DNA from: CAYMRL01 sp964398985
GTDB taxonomy: Bacteria; Deinococcota; Deinococci; Deinococcales; Trueperaceae
Direction: 5' to 3'
Assembly (NCBI GenBank): GCA_964398985.1
Contig: CAYNOS010000015.1
Location: 1 to 52,256, forward strand
DNA length: 52,256 nt
Below the pieces are notes generated by a model. The model was not told the origin of the DNA, ran no database searches, and saw only the letters and a program-made list of their open reading frames with translations. The translations under genes were made by a program, and so were the position numbers. Below are positions 8,840 through 15,626 of this stretch, one piece after another. The first letter of the stretch is position 1. The number at the start of each line of letters is the position of its first letter.

Positions 8840-9694
8840 ATGGACAAGGCACCTTTCGGAAGCACCGGTCACCTGAGCAGCCGCGCCATCTTCGGCGCCG
8901 CGGCGCTCTCCGACGTCTCTCAGGCTAGGGCGGACGAGGCCATCGAGACCGCAATGAGATACGGCGTCAACCACTTCGACACCGCGGCCTCCTACGGTCA
9001 CTCCGAGCGTCTACTCGGGCCCTGGTTGGAACGCAACCGCGGCTCGGTGTTCCTCGCCACCAAGACCGGCGAGCGCCGCCGCGACGCCGCCCGCGACGAA
9101 CTGCACCGCTCGCTCGAACGACTGCGCACGGATCACGTCGACCTGTGGCAGCTTCACAACCTGGTCGACGAGCAGGAGTGGGAGGTAGCGCTGGGACCCG
9201 GTGGCGCCCTGGAGGCAGCGATCGCCGCCAGAGACGAGGGCCTCGTCCGCTTCATTGGTGTCACCGGGCACGGGCTCGAGGTGGCGGCGCGGCACAGCGC
9301 CAGCCTCGAGCGTTTCCCGTTCGACTCCGTGCTGCTGCCGTACAGCTACGTGCTGATGCAGAACCCCCGTTACGCGGCCGACTTCGAGGCCCTCGCCCGG
9401 ACCTGCGACGAGCGTGGCGTCGCGGTGCAGACCATCAAGGCCATCACCCGCAGGCCGTGGGGCGACCGGTCGCATGACCGCTCGACCTGGTACCAGCCGC
9501 TGGAAGACCCGCACGCGATCGGCCTGGCGGTGCACTGGGTCCTGGGCCGCAAGGGCTTCTTCCTCAACACCGTGGGCGACGTCGACCTGTTGCCTCGCGT
9601 CCTCGCGGAGGTGGCGCGTTACCAGGGCCGTCCCGACGACGCGGCCATGGAGCGGCTGGCGCGAGACGAGGAGATGGCTCCCCTGTTCGCATAG
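8840..9694 (+). CDS. Aldo/keto reductase family protein
   Basis: A 284-residue NAD(P)H-dependent oxidoreductase with a TIM-barrel fold. The catalytic tetrad is visible as D47 (HFDTA), Y52 (SYGHSE), K75 (ATKTGE) and H106 (LWQLHN). The start is ATG 8840, set by GGGAGG 5 nt upstream; an open extension to 8753 lies within the end of the regulator gene. The branch resembles the short AKRs often annotated as uncharacterised oxidoreductases. It follows the GlxA-type regulator in the same direction and could be co-transcribed with it. Substrate unknown; carbonyl detoxification would fit the OsmC neighbour but is inference. Confidence 0.9.
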   Translation: MDKAPFGSTGHLSSRAIFGAAALSDVSQARADEAIETAMRYGVNHFDTAASYGHSERLLGPWLERNRGSVFLATKTGERRRDAARDELHRSLERLRTDHVDLWQLHNLVDEQEWEVALGPGGALEAAIAARDEGLVRFIGVTGHGLEVAARHSASLERFPFDSVLLPYSYVLMQNPRYAADFEALARTCDERGVAVQTIKAITRRPWGDRSHDRSTWYQPLEDPHAIGLAVHWVLGRKGFFLNTVGDVDLLPRVLAEVARYQGRPDDAAMERLARDEEMAPLFA

Positions 9695-9700
9695 GGCGGC

Positions 9701-9811
9701 TGGGTCGACCGCGTGGGCCTGCGCAGCGTCATGTTCGAGGTCGACAATGCCGACGAAGCCCTCTTCCGTCTGCGCGACCTTGGCGCCGAGAGGGTCGTCT
9801 GCGCCGAGAAC
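9701..9811 (+). pseudogene. Remnant of a glyoxalase/VOC-domain protein
   Basis: Directly after the aldo/keto reductase stop, in the same frame, about 35 codons read VGLRSVMFEVDNADEALFRL and onward RDLGAERVV. That matches the C-terminal half-domain of VOC (glyoxalase/bleomycin-resistance) proteins, which typically have a VMFAVDD...LRxxGAELV pattern. The expected continuation (a YxLCYIRGPEG-like strand) is missing and the frame runs into the end of the convergent permease gene. There is no N-terminal half. I read it as a decayed gene fragment rather than a coding gene. Confidence 0.45.
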
Positions 9812-9846
9812 CCCCACGGGGGACGGTCTCACTCCGCAGTCGTAGG

Positions 9847-10953
9847 TCAGCCGGGCCTCTCGACGAGCCGCAGCCCCACCCCCATGAACACGACCCCGAA
9901 CAGCACCAGCACGGCGATAGGCAACAGCAGGTCGGCCATGCCGTAGGAGTGGTAGGCGATGCCCTTGAGCGCATCCATGGCGTGACGGATCGGCGCGAAG
10001 TTCGCGAGGGTCCGCATGATCTCGCTGGAGACGATCTCGAGCGGCCAGTAGGCGCCTCCCAACATGGCGGAGCTGACGGCAACGATCGGGACCACCACGT
10101 TCATCCGCTGGACGTTGCCGACGAGGCCGGCGAGCAACAAGCCGAGCGCGACCACCGCGAACGTGTACGCCGCGATGACCAGCAGGGCGCCTCCGAGGTT
10201 CTCGCCCAACGGCACGTCGAACACGAACCTGAAGACGAGGAAGACGGCGGTGACCTGCGCAAATCCCAGCAGGAAGCTGTAGGTCAGGTGGCCGGCGTAC
10301 ATCGCGAGCCGCGTGACGGGCGAGAAGATCACGCGGTACCACACGCCGAGGCGCCTCTCCTCGAGGATGTTGGTGACCCCGAACATGATCGTGAACGAGG
10401 CGAAGAAGAGGCCCATACCGAGGAGCGTATGGACGCGCGCGTCGTAGGCGAAGCTGGTCTCGGCCTCCACCGCGCTCGCAGACACGCGCAAGGCGGGGTT
10501 GGCGAGCTCCGCCGCCAGCTCAGCCCTCAGGCTACCGAGGTCGACGCGCTCGAGGCGGGCGGCCGCGTCTCGCAACGTCAGCTCATGGCGGTACACGCTC
10601 GCGACGTAACTGGCGAGCAGCTGCGCGTTGGCGTCGCCGTTGGCGGCAAGCACCGTCCAGGTCGTGGGTTCTAGCCGCAGGCCGAGACCGCCGCTGCTGG
10701 ATGACAGCTGAGCGCGCAGCTGCTCCTCATCGGTCAGCGCGAAGGTGAACGTCTCCGACTCGGTGAGCCGCTCCAGCCACGCTGTCGTTGCAGCTTCGTC
10801 CAAGGATGGGCTGGCCACCACCCCGACGACGATGCTCGACGTGGCTTGGTACCCGAACATGAAGCTCATCAGGACGGTGAGGACCGTCATGATGACCACG
10901 CCCCACGGGTTCCGGACGAGGTTGATCAACTGCGCTCTGAAAACAGGGCCCAT
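9847..10953 (-). CDS. ABC-2 type transporter permease
   Basis: A 368-residue membrane subunit of an exporter. It has one N-terminal helix (GVVIMTVLTVLMSFMFGY), a large extracytoplasmic domain (~40-170), then five to six closely spaced helices in the C-terminal half, the layout of ABC2_membrane_3 proteins that pair as half-permeases with a DrrA-like ATPase. The segment MFGVTNILEERRLGVWYRV is typical of the family. It is the last gene of the kinase-regulator-ATPase-permease-permease cassette and its start overlaps the previous permease's stop by one base. Exported substrate is unknown; lipid, antibiotic or peptide export are all known for this class. Confidence 0.85.
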   Translation of the reverse strand: MGPVFRAQLINLVRNPWGVVIMTVLTVLMSFMFGYQATSSIVVGVVASPSLDEAATTAWLERLTESETFTFALTDEEQLRAQLSSSSGGLGLRLEPTTWTVLAANGDANAQLLASYVASVYRHELTLRDAAARLERVDLGSLRAELAAELANPALRVSASAVEAETSFAYDARVHTLLGMGLFFASFTIMFGVTNILEERRLGVWYRVIFSPVTRLAMYAGHLTYSFLLGFAQVTAVFLVFRFVFDVPLGENLGGALLVIAAYTFAVVALGLLLAGLVGNVQRMNVVVPIVAVSSAMLGGAYWPLEIVSSEIMRTLANFAPIRHAMDALKGIAYHSYGMADLLLPIAVLVLFGVVFMGVGLRLVERPG

Positions 10954-12212
10954 CAGGCACTCCTCTGCTTCGGGAACAAGGCGACGGATGCGATCAGCAA
11001 GGCCGCGGCTCCGATCAGCAGCCGCGTCAGGTTCGCGCCCCAGACGCTGAACGGGGCTCCGGCCGCCAGGTCGAGGAAGGCATCGAACGCCGCGCCGTTG
11101 GGCAGCCAGCGGCCGATGGCTGCGAGCGCGGGGGCGGACTGATCCAGCGGCAGGAACGACCCACCGAGCAACGCCATCACTATCGCGATGACGGAGTTGA
11201 AAGCCTCGCTCACCGACTTGGAGCCGAGGCGGAAGTTGACGGCCGTCACCAGCGCTGCCAGCGCGCCGACCGCCAAGGCCATCGTGACCGAGACCAGCGC
11301 GACCCCCGACCAGAACGACGCCGGCTGGCCGGTCGTGGCGCCGAACAGGAACGAGGCGGCCAGCAGCAGGAACGCCATCTGCAGCACGACCATCAGCGCT
11401 CCGGTGGTGGCCTTGGACGCGAGGTAGCTCGCCGGCCGGGCGCCGCTGACGACGATGCGGTCGAACGACAGGTTCGTGACCTCGAGGTACGCCCGCGAAG
11501 CCACCGCCCCGACCGTGTAGAGCACGAACATCACGGCCATGCCGAACATGTAGTAGACCGAGCTCGCTACGGAGCGGCCGGCAACGACTGGCTCGATCGA
11601 CCCTCCGCCGGCGGTTTCCGCGAGCTGCGTGACGCCCAGTTGCCCCAGCGCGGTGCGCGTGTTGAGCGTCGTGGCGAAACCGCGGACGACGTCCTCGAAC
11701 ACCGAGGCGCTGAGCGGCGAGGCGTCGGACAACTCCAGGTGCAGGTCGGCGCCGGGCCGCTCCCCGAGAAGCATCGCCCCCAACAGCGAGCGCGTGTAGC
11801 CCTCGGGGGCCACGATGACGGCCTTCACTTCGTTGCGGGCGAGGCTGGCCACGGCTTCGCGAGATGACATCTCCGAGACGGTCATGAACCCGCTCAACTC
11901 CGGGTCCTGGAGGACCTCGCGCAGCATCTGGACGGGACGGATGGTGCGCGCCGCCACGCCCAACTGCAGCTTGGCGGGAGCCGCTAGGTCCGAGGCCGCC
12001 AAGGCAGCGTCGAAGTCGCTCAACCCGGCGGCCTCGTCATCATCGATCACCAGCGCGGCGCTGACGTCGAGGGCGATCTCCCCACCCTGGCCGAACCCGC
12101 CCAAGGCGACGGTGAGGATGCCGATCAGCAGCAGCGGCATGACGAGCAGGATCATCAGCTCCTTGCGGTCGCGCAACTGCAACAGGAGGTCTTTCTTGAG
12201 GAAGGGCAGCAT
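10953..12212 (-). CDS. ABC-2 type transporter permease
   Basis: A 419-residue permease, partner of the preceding entry. The N-terminus (LKKDLLLQLRDRKELMILLVM) is the cytoplasmic amphipathic entry helix typical of ABC2_membrane_3 proteins. A large external domain follows, then a membrane block that includes YYMFGMAVMFVLYTVGAVA, the signature region for this family. It starts 8 bp after the ATPase stop and ends overlapping the next permease by one base, so the three transport genes are one translational unit. The two permeases differ in length and sequence, so the transporter is probably a heterodimer in the membrane. Confidence 0.85.
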   Translation of the reverse strand: MLPFLKKDLLLQLRDRKELMILLVMPLLLIGILTVALGGFGQGGEIALDVSAALVIDDDEAAGLSDFDAALAASDLAAPAKLQLGVAARTIRPVQMLREVLQDPELSGFMTVSEMSSREAVASLARNEVKAVIVAPEGYTRSLLGAMLLGERPGADLHLELSDASPLSASVFEDVVRGFATTLNTRTALGQLGVTQLAETAGGGSIEPVVAGRSVASSVYYMFGMAVMFVLYTVGAVASRAYLEVTNLSFDRIVVSGARPASYLASKATTGALMVVLQMAFLLLAASFLFGATTGQPASFWSGVALVSVTMALAVGALAALVTAVNFRLGSKSVSEAFNSVIAIVMALLGGSFLPLDQSAPALAAIGRWLPNGAAFDAFLDLAAGAPFSVWGANLTRLLIGAAALLIASVALFPKQRSA

Positions 12213-12220
12213 CTTCGGCC

Positions 12221-13153
12221 TCAGTCCCGCAGCGTGCGGCCAGTGAGGTGGAGGAAGACGTCCTCGAGGCTGGGCTGCTTGACCTCGAGGCTCGTGATGC
12301 TGGCGCCCTCGGCTTCCGCGGCCCGGAACACCTGGCTGACCACGCCCTTGTCATGGCTCGTGATGAGCGTCAGCCCATGTTCGGTCTCCGAGACCTGCCG
12401 CACCGGCGGGAGCTCGGCGAGACGGCGCACCAGCGCCTCGTTGCGCGCCTCGAGCTGCAGGACGATCGTGTCATCGGCTGCCAGGATGCCCTTGATCTCG
12501 GCGTTCGAGCCGGCGGCGATGACCTTGCCGTGGTCCATCACGTAGATCCGGTCGCAGAGTTGCTCGACCTCCTCCATGTAGTGGCTCGTGTAGAGGACCG
12601 TGAGGCCACGCTCGCGGTTCAGGGTCCGGACCGTCTCCAGGATGTGATTGCGCGACTGCGGGTCGATCCCGACCGTCGGCTCGTCCATGATCACGAACCC
12701 GGGGTCGTGGAGCAGCGCGGCAGCGATGTTGATGCGCCGCTTCATCCCGCCCGAGTACTTCTTGATCACGTCCTTGCGCCGGTCCGCGAGCCCCACCAGC
12801 TCCAACGCGTCGTCCACCGCCTTGGCGAGACGCCGGCCGCGCAGCCCGTAGAGCGAGCCGAAGAACTCGAGGTTCTCCTGCGCGGTCAGCTCCGGGTAGA
12901 GGGCGACGTCCTGCGGCACCACGCCGAGGACCTCGCGCATCGGGGCCGGGTCGCTCAGGATGCTGACCCCGTTGAGCTTCACGTCGCCTGACGTGGGCCG
13001 CAGCAGCGTCGAGATCATCGCGATCGTCGTCGACTTGCCAGCGCCGTTCGGTCCCACCAGCCCGACCGACTCGCCGCGGCCCAAGAACATATCGGCGTCG
13101 CTGACCGCGACCAGGTCTTTGTACTCTTTTCTCAGATCGATTACTTCCAGCAC
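12221..13153 (-). CDS. ABC transporter ATP-binding protein, DrrA-like exporter type
   Basis: A 310-residue cytoplasmic ATPase. Walker A GPNGAGKST is at residues 34-42, the Q-loop at VVPQDVALYPELTAQEN (79-94), the ABC signature YSGGMKRR at 133-140 and Walker B VIMDEPT at 154-160, followed by the H-loop (YTSHYMEEVEQLC). The C-terminal ~80 residues form the extra domain typical of DrrA-type exporters and end SLEDVFLHLTGRTLRD. The start is GTG 13153 with AAGAAGG upstream. A 7-bp inverted repeat brackets this ribosome-binding site and start. It lies downstream of the two-component genes and energises the two ABC-2 permeases that follow. Confidence 0.92.
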   Translation of the reverse strand: MLEVIDLRKEYKDLVAVSDADMFLGRGESVGLVGPNGAGKSTTIAMISTLLRPTSGDVKLNGVSILSDPAPMREVLGVVPQDVALYPELTAQENLEFFGSLYGLRGRRLAKAVDDALELVGLADRRKDVIKKYSGGMKRRINIAAALLHDPGFVIMDEPTVGIDPQSRNHILETVRTLNRERGLTVLYTSHYMEEVEQLCDRIYVMDHGKVIAAGSNAEIKGILAADDTIVLQLEARNEALVRRLAELPPVRQVSETEHGLTLITSHDKGVVSQVFRAAEAEGASITSLEVKQPSLEDVFLHLTGRTLRD

Positions 13154-13179
13154 CGTCTACCTTCTTTCGTACAGACGGT
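13152..13179 (-). promoter_or_regulatory. Inverted repeat around the start of the exporter ATPase gene
   Basis: ACCGTCT (13152-13158) and AGACGGT (13173-13179) form a 7-bp inverted repeat with a 14-nt loop. In the message the loop holds the AAGAAGG ribosome-binding site and one arm contains the first bases of the GTG start. It could be an RNA hairpin that limits translation or a DNA operator for the adjacent response regulator. Confidence 0.3.
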
Positions 13180-13289
13180 AGCGGAGCGCCCGCTGGCGGC
13201 ACCAATGCCTGGAGTCACGGCTTGAGCGGCCGAACCGTTACTCGAGTCACGGTCGACGGACGCTGCGGTCCGCGTCGGGGCCGGCCGCG

Positions 13290-14039
13290 CTAGACCAGGC
13301 CGTTGCGAATGGCGTGGATCGCCAGCTGTGTCCGGTCGCGCAGGTGCAGCTTGTCCAACGCGGCACTCACGACGTTCTTCACGGTCCCGGTGGAGATCCC
13401 CAGCGCGGCGGAGATCTCGTCGTTGCTCAACCCCTGGCCCACCAGCCGCGCGACGCTGGTCTCGCGGTCGGTCAAGGCTTCCGACGAGGCTTCATGCGCG
13501 GCGCCCGGCCCGCCGCTTGCCGCTCCGCCCCCGGCACCCCGCGCCTGGGCCCCTTGTGCCCGCAGCAGCCGCGGGACGACCTTCGCTGCCACCTGGTCCT
13601 CCAGCGAGAGTCCGCCGGCCAGCACGCTCCGGATGGAGGCGATGAGCCTGCCGGCGTCGGCGTTCTTGAGCAGGTAGCCGCGCACACCGAGCCGCAGGGC
13701 CTGCAGTGCGTAGTCGACGTCGTTGAACGTCGTCAGGAACAGGACCTTCTGATCGGGTTCCCGCGCGAGGATCCGTTGAGCGGCCGCGACGCCGTCCATC
13801 TCGGGCATGCGGATGTCGAGGATCACCAGGTCGAACGCGCGCTTGGCGCACCACTCGACGGCCCCGCGCCCGTCGGCCGCCTCGGCGGTCACGCACAGGT
13901 CGGGCGCCGTCTCGATCATCATCTTCACGCCCTGACGCACCAGGGTCTCGTCCTCGGCCAGCAAGATGGAGGCCGGCCCCGACGCGCTCTCCGACCGTTG
14001 GGACCCTTCCTGGCGCCCGCCGGGATGGCCGCCGCTCAT
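13290..14039 (-). CDS. Two-component response regulator, NarL/LuxR family
   Basis: A 249-residue DNA-binding response regulator. The receiver domain covers ~23-140: acidic pair at E29-D30, phospho-acceptor D75 (VILDIRMPEMDG), T103 and K125 (YLLKNAD). A long glycine/alanine-rich linker (~160-187) leads to a LuxR-type helix-turn-helix (~188-245: LTDRETSVARLVGQGLSNDE and TGTVKNVVSAALDKL). Its ATG overlaps the kinase stop (ATGA), so the two are translationally coupled. An ABC exporter operon starts 136 bp downstream and is the probable target. The linker is longer and lower in complexity than usual for the family. Confidence 0.93.
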   Translation of the reverse strand: MSGGHPGGRQEGSQRSESASGPASILLAEDETLVRQGVKMMIETAPDLCVTAEAADGRGAVEWCAKRAFDLVILDIRMPEMDGVAAAQRILAREPDQKVLFLTTFNDVDYALQALRLGVRGYLLKNADAGRLIASIRSVLAGGLSLEDQVAAKVVPRLLRAQGAQARGAGGGAASGGPGAAHEASSEALTDRETSVARLVGQGLSNDEISAALGISTGTVKNVVSAALDKLHLRDRTQLAIHAIRNGLV

Positions 14040-15211
14040 GCGCTCACCGGAAACGAGCCGCGCACGAGGAAGGTGGTGGCGCCGGCCATCACCTCCAGCT
14101 GACCGCCCGCCGCCTCGACCCGCTCCCTCATCGTCGTGAGCCCGAAGCCGGGCCTGGACTGGGAGGCGCCCGCCACGACCTCGTTCTCGACCTCGAAGCG
14201 CACGATCCGGCCTGCCGGGACCTCGACCTTCACCTTCGCCCTCCGGGTCGAACCGTGCCTCATCGCGTTGGTGAGGGCCTCCTGCACTGCGCGGTACAGG
14301 GCGATGGCGGGAGCCGGGTCGAGGTGCACACCCATCGCGCCGCTGCCGAGCGTGAACTCGACCTGCATTCCGCTTTCCACCTCGAGGTTCCTGATGAGGC
14401 GCAGCAGCGCGGGCATGCCCGCGAGGGAGTCCTCGCCGAGGGCTGTGACGGCGGCGCGAGTCTCGTCAAGGCTCCGCTGGGCCAGTTGCTTGAGCTCCTC
14501 GGCCCTGCGGCGCTGCTCCTCGCCGGGCTCTCCGAGCTGCTCGGCACGGAGCCGATCGGCTTCGAGTTGCATCAGCAGGCTCGTGAGGCGATGGCCGACC
14601 GAGTCGTGCAGGCGCCGGGCGACGCTGATCCGCTCCTCCGCCCGCGCCGACTCCGCGGCTCTCGCGCCGGCGCGCTTGAGGTCCCGGTACTCGCTGAGCA
14701 AGGCGCCGTAGCGTTCCCGACTTTCGCGCCTCTCGGCATCCACCTGTCGGAACGCGCCCGCACCCACGACCGTGACCACCCCGACCAGCGCCAGCGCCAC
14801 CTGGTCAAACGCCTGTGCCCCATGCCGATAGGCCAGAACTGCGACCGCGACCAGCGCGACGAGCGCCGCCCCCAAGGCGGCAACGCCGAGACCCTCGTGC
14901 TCTGACCGGCCGGGCGCCGCGACCAGTGGCGGCGCGACCAGCAGCCAGGCCGCGAGGACCACGAACGCCGTCGAGAGGTGCGTGCTCGCGAGCGCCAACG
15001 CCGCCAAGGCGGCAAGCACCGACACCACGGGGGCCGTCCAGCGGAGCGGTCTCGGCACCAGGAGACGGACGCCGAGCTCCGCTACGAAGAAACCTGCCAG
15101 GTAGGCAGCCGCGAGGAGCAGGACCCAAGGGACGAGGTCGCCGGGCAGCTGCAACGCCAACGCCGTCCAGGTCGCGCCGTGGACGACTACACGTAGCCAG
15201 AAGCTGGGCAC
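14036..15211 (-). CDS. Two-component sensor histidine kinase (NarL-type, HisKA_3)
   Basis: A 391-residue membrane kinase. The N-terminal half has about five to six hydrophobic helices (~5-155) with no clear extracytoplasmic sensor domain, so it may sense within or near the membrane, as proposed for DesK/LiaS-like kinases. A coiled segment (~156-195) leads to the HisKA_3 dimerisation motif RRLHDSVGHRLTSLLMQLE, with H202 the phosphorylated histidine. The ATPase domain shows the N box QEALTNAMRHG (310-320) and a G box GFGLTTMRERV (355-365). GTG 15211 is chosen because a TAGTCT element lies 7 nt upstream; the frame stays open beyond it through the assembly gap, but that part does not look coding. 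Confidence 0.9.
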   Translation of the reverse strand: MPSFWLRVVVHGATWTALALQLPGDLVPWVLLLAAAYLAGFFVAELGVRLLVPRPLRWTAPVVSVLAALAALALASTHLSTAFVVLAAWLLVAPPLVAAPGRSEHEGLGVAALGAALVALVAVAVLAYRHGAQAFDQVALALVGVVTVVGAGAFRQVDAERRESRERYGALLSEYRDLKRAGARAAESARAEERISVARRLHDSVGHRLTSLLMQLEADRLRAEQLGEPGEEQRRRAEELKQLAQRSLDETRAAVTALGEDSLAGMPALLRLIRNLEVESGMQVEFTLGSGAMGVHLDPAPAIALYRAVQEALTNAMRHGSTRRAKVKVEVPAGRIVRFEVENEVVAGASQSRPGFGLTTMRERVEAAGGQLEVMAGATTFLVRGSFPVSA

Positions 15212-15218
15212 GGTGACC

Positions 15219-15224
15219 AGACTA
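15219..15224 (-). promoter_or_regulatory. Leaderless-type -10 element for the sensor kinase
   Basis: TAGTCT on the minus strand ends 7 nt before GTG 15211. There is no ribosome-binding site. It supports the chosen start of the kinase and would drive the five-gene sensing/export cassette. Confidence 0.5.
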
Positions 15225-15387
15225 ACGCCGCGAGCACCCGTGCCTAACGGCGAATGGGATAGGGTCGTTAGAAACTCACACTCGGGAGGGCTGCTGCGCG
15301 ACGTTGCCGGCTCCGAAGCGGGTGCTCGAGGCCGCAGCCGGCTCACGCCGTCGGTGGCGGTGCTGCTGAGGACCGAACGCGTCGGCG

Positions 15388-15442
15388 AGGTGGCGCAGCC
15401 CCCGGAGAGGAAGTATGGTGGCTCCATCCACAAGTTGGCTTG
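15388..15442. repeat. 55-bp direct repeat, left copy, abutting the gap
   Basis: The 55 bases from AGGTGGCGCAGC to AAGTTGGCTTG are identical to 15543-15597 on the other side of the N run. An exact repeat touching both gap edges is what a scaffolder leaves when two contigs share one terminal k-mer. A real tandem duplication is the alternative. Confidence 0.9.
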
Positions 15443-15542
15443 NNNNNNNNNNNNNNNNNNNNNNNNNNNNNNNNNNNNNNNNNNNNNNNNNNNNNNNNNN
15501 NNNNNNNNNNNNNNNNNNNNNNNNNNNNNNNNNNNNNNNNNN
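15443..15542. other. Assembly gap of 100 N
   Basis: Exactly 100 unknown bases, the conventional placeholder for a gap of unknown size. Because the flanks are identical for 55 bp, the real distance may be zero or negative. Confidence 0.98.
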
Positions 15543-15597
15543 AGGTGGCGCAGCCCCCGGAGAGGAAGTATGGTGGCTCCATCCACAAGTTGGCTTG
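15543..15597. repeat. 55-bp direct repeat, right copy, abutting the gap
   Basis: Identical to 15388-15442. It ends 29 bp before the start of the binding-protein gene and probably carries part of its promoter. Confidence 0.9.
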
Positions 15598-15626
15598 CGC
15601 GACCGGCCAGCCGGAAAGGACGACCC

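Larger units (their letters stand above)
15212..15626. other. Non-coding interval containing the assembly gap
   Basis: This 415-bp stretch separates the divergent kinase and binding-protein genes. It holds the kinase -10 element at one end, two copies of a 55-bp sequence flanking 100 N, and an AAGGA ribosome-binding site (15615-15619) at the other end. A TATGGT hexamer inside each 55-bp copy could serve as -10 element for the binding-protein gene. I see no coding sequence; the open frames that cross the interval are produced by the N run. Confidence 0.6.

Noticed and set aside
9847..10953. Plus-strand open frames opposite the exporter genes (for example 9949-10674)
   Set aside because: Composition is rich in His/Arg/Glu without recognisable domains, and the minus-strand frames carry clear ABC-2 permease features.
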